Assembly: GCA_030562195.1 (NCBI GenBank)
Contig: JAUJPP010000011.1
Coordinates: 9,424,001-9,488,000, forward strand
DNA length: 64,000 bases
Direction of reading: 5' to 3'
Source of the DNA: Nipponacmea schrenckii
Lineage: Eukaryota > Mollusca > Gastropoda > Lottiidae
Numbering within the stretch: position 1 is the first letter of the stretch; each line of letters opens with the position of its first letter. A program made the position numbers and the translations under genes. This document shows, in pieces, positions 22,508 to 33,053 of this stretch. The notes below the pieces were generated by a model that saw only the letters and a program-made list of their open reading frames with translations, did not search any database and was not told where the DNA came from.

Positions 22508-23096
22508 ACTGGATGTGTACAGATTCCGTGATTGATGCGTGGATCAATGCCTCAGAACCAACAAGTCAATGAAGGTACGGTTTGGCTGAACAGACACGAA
22601 TTATATATTAAGAAACACATTGCGTTGTATTGAGGAGTAAAACTCCCAGCCATTTTCTACTTCCTGCATCGTGTTGTGCTAGAATAGTAAATTCGTCTTT
22701 ATTTTAAGGATCATTGAGGCAGTTTATTTGTCTGGCTTCTGTGTCGAGTTTATCGAAGAATCTCTCCTATGTGCTCACACGTATGTCTTTTTTTATTTTA
22801 TGATTTAACAGACATGACAGATGGCATGAACATACGAAGAGTGTCAACAGATAGCAGAAGTTTGAGAAAAGTACTGTACAGTTATTGTGAGGCAAGCGAC
22901 ACAGTTTGAGATCTTAACACGATGTTTTGAATTTCATATATTATTCGGTAGTATTTTACTTAGTTGGAGCTTCTGGTAGCTGTGGCCTTAGCTGAACAGT
23001 TCCAAATGATCTAGATCTCAATTTTAATTTTTCAGGATACCAATAAACCTGACGATGCCAGTGGTAGAAAAGCACCCGTAAACTAAATCAATCCAG
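22508..23096 (+). CDS. Candidate small spliced gene, three exon-like segments
   Basis: Three acceptor/donor pairs occur in 600 bp: 22508-22574 (after TTTTTTTCAG, before GTACGG), 22812-22870 (after TTTAACAG, before GTACTG) and 23036-23096 (after ATTTTTCAG, before GTAGGA). An ATG in the second segment (22814) reads MTDGMNIRRVSTDSRSLRK to its end and continues in phase 0 into the third as DTNKPDDASGRKAPVN, with a stop at 23084-23086. The product would be only 35 residues, Arg/Ser/Asp-rich and unrecognised. The first segment has no frame matching it and would be 5' UTR. It could equally be a noncoding transcript or chance splice-like sequence. Confidence 0.3.
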
Positions 23097-24019
23097 GTAG
23101 GAATTATGACCTATCCTATTCTCCATTTAGACCTATATGAAAGCGTTCGACTTTTGGGCCCAACGCCAAGTGGTCATGTGATGGCAATTTGCCTCATCGG
23201 ATTCCACTTCCACGATCTTTGCTTACAAACAACGAAAACAGTCCCCCTTTTTATGCTTGAATAACATCTGCTTCGAAAAAACCAAGAGTGGACCAAGAGA
23301 GGGAGGGATCCATCCTGGCACCCTTACTTTTCTGAACAATTATTTTCAAAACTTCAAAATGTCATGGTCAATTTAATATGGTCAAGTTTTTATTCGAAGT
23401 TATTAGTTGTTCTGTAGTTGAAAATCATGTTATTTTAGCATATTAAATTTAGCCCTTAGGTGACCCAATTATACAGTGAGTCTCATAGAATAGTAAGAGT
23501 CGAGCTGCACTCATATCTCGATTGGGGAGAAATTTGAGGTGTAGGTAAAGGTATTTCCCAGAGGTGAAGGAGGTTTAATTGATGTTACAATATATCATTT
23601 GTAAATTGTTCAAAAAAATCAATCGGGCTTAAAAAAAATTAAATTTGAAAATGAAAATTCTGTTCCCATCAAATTGTAGATAAAGTAAAAAGGTTTCAAA
23701 AAACACCAAAATCGTACAAATCGGAAAAAAATTAGCGGACTTATTAAAATTTTGCTAAATGTCACCGTTCTGTGATAACACATAAGGTTTCACTTCCGGT
23801 TAGAATTTTTTCCTCTAATTGGGTTCTAATTATGCCTGATAGTTTATATGTATAGCTTTTGTACTTTTCTTACATACACCGGAGGTTGGGTCACCCAACG
23901 TGGTTCTGAAAAACCGGAAGTTCTCACGCAAAAACCGGAAGTGGTAGAAAATTTTTTATGATGTCTTTTTATTTCTATAGGCGACTTCTCTATATTCTGT
24001 ATGTTTCAAAGCGATAAAA
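23097..24019. other. Repeat-like intergenic DNA
   Basis: Contains CACTTCCGGTTAGAA and AAAACCGGAAGTG motifs resembling the repeat family of 40855-42750. No coding frame. Confidence 0.4.
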
Positions 24020-24039
24020 ATAATTATAACGAAAATAAA

Positions 24040-24577
24040 GCGTGTCAAATTTTATTTGCCACGCAATGGGGAAGCTGCTGATTCTTCTTTACTTTCTAAT
24101 TCGTTCTTAGTCAATAAACAGTTAAATGATTTATTTTCTGATGTTGATAGTCCTAAGAAAACACGTACCAGGACAATCAAGCCTCCTCAACGTTATGGTT
24201 TTGAATTATAATTTGGCATTATATATGTATCATTTCAGATTTGTTCAAGATGAAAAGATTTTATTCTTCTGATCGCAAGAATGACTGAGGTCCAATACCT
24301 GCCCAGTTTCGTCATGCAATGAAATGTTTATCAATAATCATAATTGGCGCAGGCACTTGGCAACCCATCTACCCAAAACTGAAGATGTAGATAATATATA
24401 TGCTGAAATTATTTTAAATCAGTTGAAAAGACAACAAGAATCTCCTGTCTTTGGATGTGTATTATTATATTTCGGAAATGATAAAATGGATTCTTGTTTC
24501 TGTTTCTTTCTTTCGTTAAATATATTTGATGTGTATTGTTTCGATTGAGGACAATCGAATTTCGGGTTCGTGGGTAG
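24040..24577 (+). pseudogene. 3' internal end of a Ty3/gypsy element: pol tail, then C2H2-finger ORF, then polypurine-like tract
   Basis: A frame ending at about 24209 reads SDVDSPKKTRTRTIKPPQRY near its end, resembling the basic tail of a gypsy integrase. Downstream, from about 24250, MKRFYSSDRKND is interrupted and then resumes one frame over with CPVSSCNEMF and WRRHLATHLPKTEDVDNIYA. The Cys-x4-Cys and His-x3-His spacing with 12 residues between is a classical C2H2 zinc finger. The stretch ends GGGTTCGTGGGTAG directly before the LTR, a position fitting a polypurine tract. The finger ORF occupies the place where other elements carry an env-like or accessory gene. It is broken by at least one frameshift. 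Confidence 0.5.
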
Positions 24578-25044
24578 TGTAATGAGCATGGTGTATGTCC
24601 TATTATATTCTTATCTATATATATCTATTAGCGCATATTGTAAGGTTTAAAGTCGTCGGCACGGATAGGCAAATTAAAATTATCATTTTTATTCATGTTA
24701 ACTATGTAGATCTAGTAGTTCTCTTCGCGTGCCTATTTTTATTGCTCATGTCGGTGTAGTGTGCCTAAAGTAATTGTCACTTTTGTAGTCACTATGCTTA
24801 TTTACTCTCTAGTGCCGCCATCTTGTTTTATATATCACTTCTGTATTTGTTAATTAGCCAGTATTCTTAATTATTCTAATAAAATCATTTGTTTTATGTT
24901 TCAAAATATGTATTTAAATGTAATAGATGATATCTTGTCAGTTTCCTAGTTGAGGCATGGGTTCTCGATTTTATATATTTAGTGTAAAGTATCACACTTG
25001 TCACATGTCGTGACCAGTCTCTATGTTTTCCAGTACAGATTCAA
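24578..25044 (+). repeat. LTR copy 1 (3' LTR), truncated
   Basis: Starts TGTAATGAGCATGGTG and matches 25599-26065 nearly base for base, then stops at CAGATTCAAATG, where MULE-derived sequence is joined. Confidence 0.75.
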
Positions 25045-25310
25045 ATGACTCTTAGGCAATTGGCCCATATGATCTACGCGCATTACTCCACCACTTGCTG
25101 CAGAACATTCACGTTAGACAGATGTTGGATGACCCCCATCACGTATTCTACTCTTCATTTGTTCGATAATACTCTTTTGCATTGGGTAGAAAGGTTTGTC
25201 TCCCATGTTTCCGATTACCATATCGTGGTACATTGAATTTAACCTCACTTCTGTTCAAATCTTTATCTATATGATACTGCAGTAACCCCGTGTTATGTAC
25301 AATATTACAC
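25045..25310 (-). pseudogene. MULE transposase N-terminal fragment, duplicate of 27536-27790
   Basis: Nearly identical to 27536-27790. On the minus strand it includes FNVPRYGNRKHGRQTFLPNA, part of the degenerate transposase read there. It is fused directly to the truncated LTR, so this is a chimeric segment produced by rearrangement. Confidence 0.6.
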
Positions 25311-25471
25311 CACCCATCGAAGTAGCCGAGGAAATGAGATTGCGTGGATTCAAGTTATAAAGTAATGTATTATTGTGTTTCTTTTGTGGGCAAGTGCTAT
25401 CTGTGTTAAATAAAGTTACATAGTTTGTAACATGTGATTTAGTTTGTGATGATTTTAAGAAATGTAATTCT
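25311..25471. other. Unassigned spacer between chimeric units
   Basis: No similarity to neighbours noticed. It precedes a second copy of the 24452-25044 segment. Confidence 0.4.
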
Positions 25472-25598
25472 TTGGATGTGTATTATTATATTTCGGAAAT
25501 TATAAAATGGATTCTTGTTTCTGTTTCTTTCTTTCGTTAAATATATTTGATGTGTATTGTTTCGATTGAGGACAATCGAATTTCGGGTTCGTGGGTAG
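25472..25598 (+). repeat. Second copy of the gypsy 3' internal end
   Basis: Matches 24452-24577 including TTCGGGTTCGTGGGTAG before the LTR. With the LTR it forms a roughly 590-bp direct duplication spaced 1.02 kb apart. Confidence 0.7.
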
Positions 25599-26238
25599 TG
25601 TAATGAGCATGGTGTATGTCCTATTATATTCTTATCTATATATATCTATTAGCGCATATTGTAAGGTTTAAAGTCGTCGGCACGGATAGGCAAATTAAAA
25701 TTATCATTTTTATTCATGTTAACTATGTAGTTCTCTTCGCGTGCCTATTTTTATTGCTCATGTCGGTGTAGTGTGCCTTAAGTAATTGTCACTTTTGTAG
25801 TCACTATGCTTATTTACTCTCTAGTGCCGCCATCTTGTTTTATCTACCACTGTATCACGTCTGTATTTGTTAATTAGCCAGTATTCTTAATTATTCTAAT
25901 AAAATCATTTGTTTTTATGTTTCAAAATATGTATTTAAATGTAATAGATGATATCTTGTCAGTTTCCTAGTTGAGGCATGGGTTCTCGATTTTATATAAT
26001 TAGTGTAAAGTATCACACTTGTCACATGTCGTGACCAGTCCCTATGTTTTCAAGTACAGATTCAAATATAAGTACTGTGCATGTTTGTGTCAAGTAATTT
26101 TATTATCTTCATTGTTAGTGACGACCACAAATCGCCCCGAACCTATTACCTTTTATTTGCACATGTTTCATTTCTAAATATAATTAAATATATTGGAAAT
26201 ATATTGTTTTCTTTCTTGAAACTCTGGTGCGTGCAACA
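25599..26238 (+). repeat. LTR copy 2, complete (640 bp)
   Basis: Begins TGTAATGAGCATGG and ends GGTGCGTGCAACA, giving TG...CA termini. The minus-strand LTR at 33054-33770 has the same end but a ~75-bp insertion. The right flank is MULE-derived DNA. Confidence 0.75.
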
Positions 26239-26299
26239 TAATACGGTAGCTATGTTCATTTATGACCACATCATCATTGCAGTATCACTCATTTCTCTC

Positions 26300-28250
26300 T
26301 GTGGGAAAGGACTATGTCAAATGGTTCCTGCATCTGGATCCGGCGAAATGATATACCACATTCGTAACATTCCTTTGTTTGGAATTGCCTCCAAAGCGGC
26401 CAATAACGTAGTAGACAGCTTGGTTATTCTGAGTAATTCTGGCACGAGATCAATCGATGACCTCTTCTCTTCTGCTCGGCAGGGCTCTTCCTGTATGACT
26501 GGTGTCTTAACTCTTCTTTTCTTTGTGATGTCGTCCATCGAAAGGCCATTTACAAATTTGATGTAATCTTGTCTCTGACCCCTATTCCAGGAACACCATT
26601 CATCATGTGGAATACACAGACATTCCGCCTCCTTCGATAGTTCGTAACTATCGCTGCAACCACAGAAAGCCAGCGCAAGTTCACTCTATTGTAATCCTTC
26701 ACAAAGCCTAATTTCGTCAGCACCTTGTTCTTTTGGTCCATTCATTACGGCTTGCTTTTGTCTTGTGAGAATGTTGTTCAAACTCTCTGATTGGTTGGTG
26801 TAGCAGCGCAGTGGCGCACCCTCAACAATCGGCATACCCTAACCTTTTATCAGGTAGCATATGATTTACTATTATGGAGTCGTTTTTTTGAATGTTTTTA
26901 CAAAACTCTGATTAGTATGTTGACTCTGATATACCTATTGCCTGCCTCGACAACACCACTTTTGGTCTAAAAACTTTCAACTGTTCTTCTAACGAATCTT
27001 AATCTCTACAATCAACATGGCCACCTTTCTGATGGGAACCAAATACGTAATGGAGCAGTCTACATTGATTTGTCTTTGCCCTGATGCCCAGTTTATTAAA
27101 TTTAACAAGACCTTTTTCTCTAAATGTCGGAAAAACGGAATTGCATTTGGAAAGCTGTCCTAGCATTAGCCAGAGCTAACTCGCCATCGGTTATGAATCC
27201 ATGCGCATTTTCATTCAGTAGTGGACATTTTCTGGCCACAGTGCAGGCAGTCTTCTTGTAAGTATCCATGTCGTTGGAGTGATGTATTGCTGTTGGTCCA
27301 AGGATTTTGCACTACTTCCCCCTTACTCTTTTTGTCCTCTGGAGCAGGTTCACTTATAACTTACCGAAATCGAAGGTTGGGTCGACGCTGAATGGGTAAC
27401 TGGCTGTCGGGCTTGTAGCAAATCTTGAAAGGTCATTGCACATGACCTCTGTTCTGTTCTGCAGCGTACAGCGACAACTTCTCAATTTCATCAGTTCTAG
27501 TCATGTTTGTCTTCATCTGGTAGGCCTGTAGGCGACTCTTAGGCAATTGGCCCATATGATCTACGCGCATTACTCCACCACTTGCTGCAGAACATTCACA
27601 TTAGACAGATGTTGGATGACCCCCATCGCGTATTCTACTCTTCATTTGTTCGATAATACTCTTTTGCATTGGGTAGAAAGGTTTGTCTCCATGTTTCCGA
27701 TTACCATGTCGTGGTACATTGAATTTAACCTCACTTCTGTTCAAATCTTTATCTATATGATACTGCAGTAACCCCGTGTTGTGTAAAATATCACCCTGTC
27801 GGTTGTATAAGATATATATTGACCTAGAAAGACCAGCATGGTTCCTTTGGATTGTGGATTGATAGATGGTGTTGATTGTGTGACCTGATATCTTCCCTCT
27901 TTTTCGCTACTATGACAATGGAACTAGAATCATCTTAATGCATTGTCCAAGTACCAATCCTCAGAATAATCGGATAGGTACCGTTCATGTCGGTCTTAAT
28001 GTCGTTGGTTTTTCGCAAACTGTTCGAGTCCATCAAAAATGCAATATTCTGCCACACACGTAGTGGTACACTGGAACAACGTTTTTGGAGACCTTGGCCT
28101 CTGCTGGAGTATATCGTTTCTCTTTCCCGAACTTGAAGATTGGGAGACGAAACATTTTGATGGCATTCACCTTCACAGATACCCTGCAAGTGATAGGAAA
28201 AACCTTATCCACTCTTGTCGTACGTTATCTGCTATCTAAGCTATCTGTGT
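26300..28250 (-). pseudogene. Degenerate Mutator-like (MULE) transposase
   Basis: Reading from 28250 to 26300 in shifting frames gives, in order: FRLPIFKFGKEKRYTPAEAK; FNVPRYGNRKHGRQTFLPNA; MRVDHMGQLPKSRLQAYQMK; NDLSRFATSPTASYPFSVDP with TFDFG directly after; GPTAIHHSNDMDTYKKTACT; and NENAHGFITDGELALANA. The VDPTFxxG, GPxxIH...TY and TDGExALxxA blocks are the conserved core of a MULE transposase family common in invertebrates, including catalytic acidic positions. A C-terminal frame (26538-26317) has no recognisable motif. Stops and frameshifts make it inactive. A duplicated N-terminal piece sits at 25045-25310. MULEs make 8-11 bp, usually 9-bp, target duplications, which is why the foldback element nearby is of interest. 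Confidence 0.65.
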
Positions 28251-28610
28251 CCCGGTTCTTTGAGACACAAATAATAAGATGAGGGTAATAAAAAAGGAAG
28301 CCAACCACAAGATCGATTTTGGCCACTGTATTGACGGCTTTGAAGAGCAGTACAGGCGGTGATAATATGGAATCCGATAAGAAGTGCATGTTACTTGTAA
28401 TGATATAATTATCAAAGTTAAATAAATAATCATCAGTGTTGGGGTTGAATATAAAATATAAAATGAATCAAGTATGCAATGTTTATTATTTACATTATCT
28501 ACATCTAAAATTGAAATAGAGAACTTCCATGATTATAGTGATAGTGATAGTGATATACAGTCATTTTGAGCATTCCCTTGACCGCATGCTTAATACAAGT
28601 TTGACTGTAC
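28251..28610. other. Intergenic, nothing recognised
   Basis: AT-rich DNA with an AGTGATAGTGATAGTGATA simple run near 28540. Confidence 0.4.
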
Positions 28611-28694
28611 CTGAATAAGCTCATTTTCTGCTTTCTTGCTCTCTTCATTGTAACTATCACCCTGACTGCTTCCCATCAAACACGACGAAAGATC
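28611..28694 (-). CDS. Candidate internal exon (84 nt, open)
   Basis: Bounded by acceptor ATTGTTTCAG and donor GTACAG, it is open for exactly 28 codons in phase 0 (starts DLSSCLMGSSQGDSYNEESK). The peptide is acidic and Ser-rich, and I do not recognise it. No adjacent exon could be joined with confidence. Confidence 0.3.
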
Positions 28695-28699
28695 CTGAA

Positions 28700-29345
28700 A
28701 CAATTAATGAGGAAATCAACTTACTGTTATAATCAGTCTTAAAGTTTAATTCCTACAAATGACATTTTCATTAAAAGGAATTCAGCTAGTTTATTACTAA
28801 TACTTGTGCAAATCGAAATGGGAGGTGTTCAAACGAATTATCGCATAATTAGCTAATTAAGACATTTCCCTGCGTCGGCCGACGTACGAGACCAGTTTAT
28901 GCACATTACACAGGACGTCTCTGGTTGGCCAAAATCTAGTTAAATATACATGTGTCTCTTGTCGACTTCACATTCTTTGACTTTACTAAGGTTTAATTAG
29001 TTTCCAACAGCGCGACGTCCTTGATCAGCTTTTTCAAGCGCCGTTCAGTAAGAAAAGCTTTACTGCTTTCACTTCGGATAATTTAACATATAAATGATTG
29101 GATAGTCCTTCTTATCAAGTATCTTAATAAAGAAATTTTATTTCCTCTAAAAAAAAAAAAGAACCGTATATAATTATATAATTTGTATTAAACATTGTAT
29201 GCCCTAATAACAAGTGTGTGGCAAAGTTTTTTTCAAAGATGTGACAAAACCACCGGCAGTTTTCTGGAGAAATTCATTATAATCTAATCTATTTTCGAAG
29301 TGAGACTGTAAAAGCCAAGTGTGCGACCCATTGTCAACTTCAGCA
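28700..29345. other. Intergenic, nothing recognised
   Basis: AT-rich DNA with an A-rich run near 29150. No coding frame or repeat structure noticed. Confidence 0.4.
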
Positions 29346-29585
29346 TTAAGTTGGAGTTGGAGTCATACTATTTGTCAATGCAGCACGTGATAAACCGAAG
29401 CTTTTCTCTACTACTGTTACCTCCCCAATGACGGTATCATCTACCTGGACAACATCAACCTGGTGCGTTCCATTGACTGCTGGTAGGCTACATTTTCCAA
29501 TATGTGCTGTACCACATGGTTGATATCTTTGAATGGGGATTACACGAATGGCTGACGAATATGCTATACGCATCTTCACCTTTAA
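29346..29585 (-). CDS. Unrecognised open frame, possibly a terminal exon
   Basis: It reads VKMRIAYSSAIRVIPIQRYQ, then CGTAHIGKCSLPAVNGTHQV, and ends after SMTPTPT with TAA. The composition looks protein-like: mixed hydrophobic strands (VDVVQVDDTVIGEVTVVEKS) and two cysteines. A weak acceptor (CTTTAAAG) lies just before it. It sits between the truncated gypsy element and the MULE relic, so it could be host exon or part of either element. I recognise no family. Confidence 0.3.
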   Translation of the reverse strand, partial: LKVKMRIAYSSAIRVIPIQRYQPCGTAHIGKCSLPAVNGTHQVDVVQVDDTVIGEVTVVEKSFGLSRAALTNSMTPTPT

Positions 29586-29675
29586 AGGGATAATAAGCTT
29601 TGTAAATTGGTGATAGGCTTGAATTAAATGGACATATTGTAAAGGGTTTTTTTTGTTGTTGCTATTTTATTTTGT

Positions 29676-30347
29676 CTAATATTTCAAATAAAAATCAATA
29701 AATTCCAATACCTGGGGGCCTGCAATAGCTTCTACCCATTTCGTAAAGTAGTCCTGTACTACTACTACATATTTATTCCCATCATAGGTTTCTGGTAGAG
29801 GACCCATGATGTCGATTGCAATCCTCTCCATAGGATAACCACTAACAGTTGGTAAAAGGGGAGCCTGTGGACGAGTTCGTTTTCGCCTCGCACACGACTC
29901 ACAAGTTTTCACCCAGTGCCTAACATCAAAACGAAGCCAGGGCCAATAATAGGCCTGATTTACTTTTGAATATGTCTTGTCAAAACCTAGATGACCTCCA
30001 GTCGCCTCATCGTGACATGATTTTAGTACCTTCTCTCGAAGAGACTTCGGGACTACTATTTTAAAATTAGCATCCTTTTCATCCTCGGATAACCGTATCC
30101 ACTTTCGAACAAGAACATCGTCTTTAATTGAGAGAACTTTGAATTGTGACCAAAGGGCTTTTAATTCCGGTGCCTTACCAGCCACTTCATCCCAACAGGG
30201 ACGATGATCTGGAATCCAACTCCGAATCTCGGCAAGAACTTTATCTTCCTTTTGAGCTTTGGATATCTGTTCACTATCTGGAATAATTTGCAAAAGGAAT
30301 ACATCCCTATAAATACTCTGGTTTGTGTTTGAACAGCAATTGCACAT
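29676..30347 (-). pseudogene. Integrase N-terminus and start of core, truncated
   Basis: The HHCC zinc domain is visible as CHDEATGGHLGFDKTYSK ... WVKTCESCARRK. The core starts YPMERIAIDIMGPLP with the first catalytic Asp and reaches FTKWVEAIAGPQ, where the recognisable sequence stops at about 29713. The remaining catalytic residues and C-terminus are lost. Confidence 0.85.
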
Positions 30348-30358
30348 TTGACAGTGTT

Positions 30359-30553
30359 TCAGGATAATCCATCAGCATTACCATGTAATTTTCCCGGCCT
30401 GTGAACAACCTGAAATTGGAACTCTGACAATATTTGCAACCATCTTGCTAATTGTCCCTGAGGATCTTTGAATCTTAAGATCCACCTTAGTGAAGCATGG
30501 TCGGTCCTTAAAGTAAATTTCTGGCCATGGCCTAAATTGTTGGAGAAATACAA
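30359..30553 (-). pseudogene. RNase H region of gypsy pol
   Basis: Contains KFTLRTDHASLRWILRFKDP and QLARWLQILSEFQF, then VVHRPGKLHGNADGLS, the classic C-terminal half of Ty3/gypsy RNase H including TDHASL and NADGLS. Confidence 0.8.
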
Positions 30554-31067
30554 CTACAACTCATTTCGTGTTGTACAGTAACTTTTCTGTGACTGAGCTT
30601 TACTCCCATAGGTTACGACACGTTCAGTTCCATCTTCGCAAACCTGTGATAATACTGCTCCTAAACTGACATTTTTCTGTCCACTGAAATGTTGCCCCTT
30701 TATCTGTAAGGCGATGAAGAGGTTCTGCAATCTGTGCAAAATCTTTAACAAAACGTCTATAATAGGACGCTAATCCCAGAAAACTTCTGACTTCTTTAGT
30801 ACATGTGGGAGTTTTCCAATCTGATACAGCGGAAACCTTAGATGGATCAGTTGTCACCCCATCTTTATTGATTTTATGGCCTAAATATAGGACTTCTGTC
30901 CGAAATTAATGACACTTGCTCACCTTCAGCTTCAACTGAGCTGAGCGAAACCGGCGAAACACTTCTGAAAGTGTTGATAAATGTTCTTCAAAACTTTTGG
31001 AAAAATTACGTCGTCAAGGTAAATGAGACATGTCTCCCAATGGAGACCAGATATCTCCATCAAACGT
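30554..31067 (-). pseudogene. Reverse transcriptase C-half and connection region
   Basis: After the frame break the minus strand reads TCLIYLDDVI (YLDD catalytic box, near 31010-31035). A further frame then gives [20 protein letters not shown], the conserved thumb/connection motif of Ty3/gypsy. Several frameshifts occur within 500 nt. Confidence 0.8.
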
Positions 31068-32460
31068 TCAAAGGTAGCTGTTCGTTAATCCCATCACCTT
31101 AAATTGGAACATACCATAAGGTGTTGAAAAGGCAGTTTTCTGCCGATCTTTTTCATCCAATTCAACTTGGAAAAATCCAGATTGGAGATCAAGGCAAGAA
31201 ATTAAACATGATCCTGAAAGGCAATCTATTGACTCGTCAATACGAGGCAGAGGGTAGGCATCTTTAGTTGTCACTTCATTTAGCCGCCTATAATCAACAC
31301 AAAATCTTGTCGAACCGTCCTTTTTCTTTACAAGTACTATAGGCGACGACCAGGCCCCAGATGATGGCTCAATCAAATAACGTCTACTTATTTCGACAAG
31401 ATGTGTCCTTACGTCTTCCCTCGATGCATAGGGTAACCTCCTTGTAGGTTGACGTATTGGTTTCTCACCACCAGTATCAATTTGATGAGTGACTACATCA
31501 GTTTTACCTAAATCATCCTCATCTTTCGCGAAGACATCTAAATTATCAAGTATTAACTTCTCAGCATCTTCTCTTTGAGCATCTGTTAATTCGCAATCCT
31601 GCATCAACTCTTTTAATATTTGAATTGATTTATCTTCATCTTCTTCATCAGTAACAACAGCAACTGTTGTGCCTTTGCGGCATGTTATTAACTCATCGGA
31701 AGGATTCATCAATCTAACAGGAACTTCCCCATTAACCTCTGCCTTAACTAAACTACATCCAACTAATGGTCTAGTAGTAGAAAGATCTTTCAGAGGCTCA
31801 ATTATACTGTCTGTTCTTCCAAATAACTTTACTTTAGAATCAATTTTAGCGGTAATAATCTGCTCGTATCCAGGCAATAAAACTACATCTTCTTCTATTT
31901 TAACTCTATAAACACCAAAAGCCCCTTTGGTATAGCAACCACTAATAAAACCATCTACATACACTTCACGTTGAGAAACATTAAGGATTACATTTGTATC
32001 TGTTAGAAAGTCAAATCCAAGAATAGCTATATTTAAGACTGCAAGAGGATAATTAAACTTCATTCCATCAATTTCAAAATCAAAAACAGCACGACCAATA
32101 ACATTTAAAGGTGTTCCATCCACTTGAAACAATCTGCAAGTGACTGGCAACAAGGGTGGGAGATTGGTCATAGAGTTATAACAATCAATAGATACCATAG
32201 ACAATCCAGCCCCTGTGTATATCAAAAATTCTATAGAATCACCTTCAACAACCCCATTTACAAAAAGACCAAAGGAGTTAGAATTGAGAGAACTCACAGT
32301 TCGTTGTGAAATGTGGGTATCTGACTCCTGATTTACATTCTGACTATGTCTCCCTGGTTTATCATCTTTGCTGTAGCTAATCCTCCGTGAGGAAGGACAC
32401 ATATTAGCATAATGCCCAAGTTCTAGACAATTAAAACATGTCACTTCACTAAAGTTGTTT
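31068..32460 (-). pseudogene. gag-pol: CCHC knuckle, protease, reverse transcriptase N-half
   Basis: The zinc knuckle is CFNCLELGHYANMC. The protease loop reads FLIYTGAGLSM where the family has DTG, so the catalytic Asp is Tyr; the downstream ILGFDFL motif is kept. The reverse transcriptase starts with KPIRQPTRRLPYASREDV, then SPIVLVKKKDGSTRFCVDYR, SCLDLQSGFFQVELDE (catalytic Asp) and TAFSTPYGMFQFKVM. It then goes out of frame, so the YxDD box lies in the next segment. The frame is open for 458 codons, so decay is recent or mild here. Confidence 0.85.
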
Positions 32461-32986
32461 CTTCTTGGTCTATCGACTGGACTGCTTTTATTCCTAGTAT
32501 CAATTGTCTTCTTGATTTCACCCTGTCTTGATTACCCTGTCTCAATTTTCTCCTTCAAAAACTTAATTTCTTCTGAAAGTGCCATATTAGCTCTTTCAAA
32601 TCTTTATTTTCTATCTCCGTCGACTTCCTTGCCGGTTTGTCCTTGACATAAGTTGCATAGGCTGTCCGGGTATCTGGATCCGAACCTTTGATAGCTTCCA
32701 ATTCCATTGGATCAAATCCAAAAGCGGGAGTTGAGGTTGCTCTCTGATTGTACATACTTTGATTGCTACTCTGTGTACATAGTGGTGTACTTTCTGTTTC
32801 TGAAAATAATGTAGGGGTAAATGACCCCCTTGAAGCAGTAGAAGCAAATTCAATATCACTTGCAGGAGAAACATTCAATCTTGTATTTCTGTACTGCTGT
32901 ATTCTTCTCTCCAGAGCACTTTCATACGACGAACTTAACTGTGACACAGCCTGCTCTAAATCTTCTAAACTACTCATCATGTACAA
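32445..32986 (-). pseudogene. gag N-terminal region
   Basis: ATG near 32986 opens MYMMSSLEDLEQAVSQLSSS, followed by a Ser/Thr-rich region and a Lys-rich end LKELIWHFQKKLSF at a stop. The CCHC zinc knuckle of the next frame begins only about 110-130 nt later, so the central capsid region expected in a gypsy gag is short or absent. Either this copy has an internal deletion or the family has a reduced gag. Confidence 0.5.
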
Positions 32987-33021
32987 TTATTCTTCTAATT
33001 TCTTTTAATGTTAATTCTACA

Positions 33022-33038
33022 GAATCCCACTCCAGCCA
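33022..33038 (-). promoter_or_regulatory. Probable tRNA primer-binding site
   Basis: TGGCTGGAGTGGGATTC on the minus strand begins 15 nt inside the LTR. Its complement reads GAATCC, CACTCCA, G, CCA, fitting a tRNA T-arm end, 7-nt acceptor strand, discriminator base and CCA tail. I cannot name the tRNA. The offset is larger than usual. Confidence 0.45.
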
Positions 33039-33053
33039 CTATTAAAACTTTAG

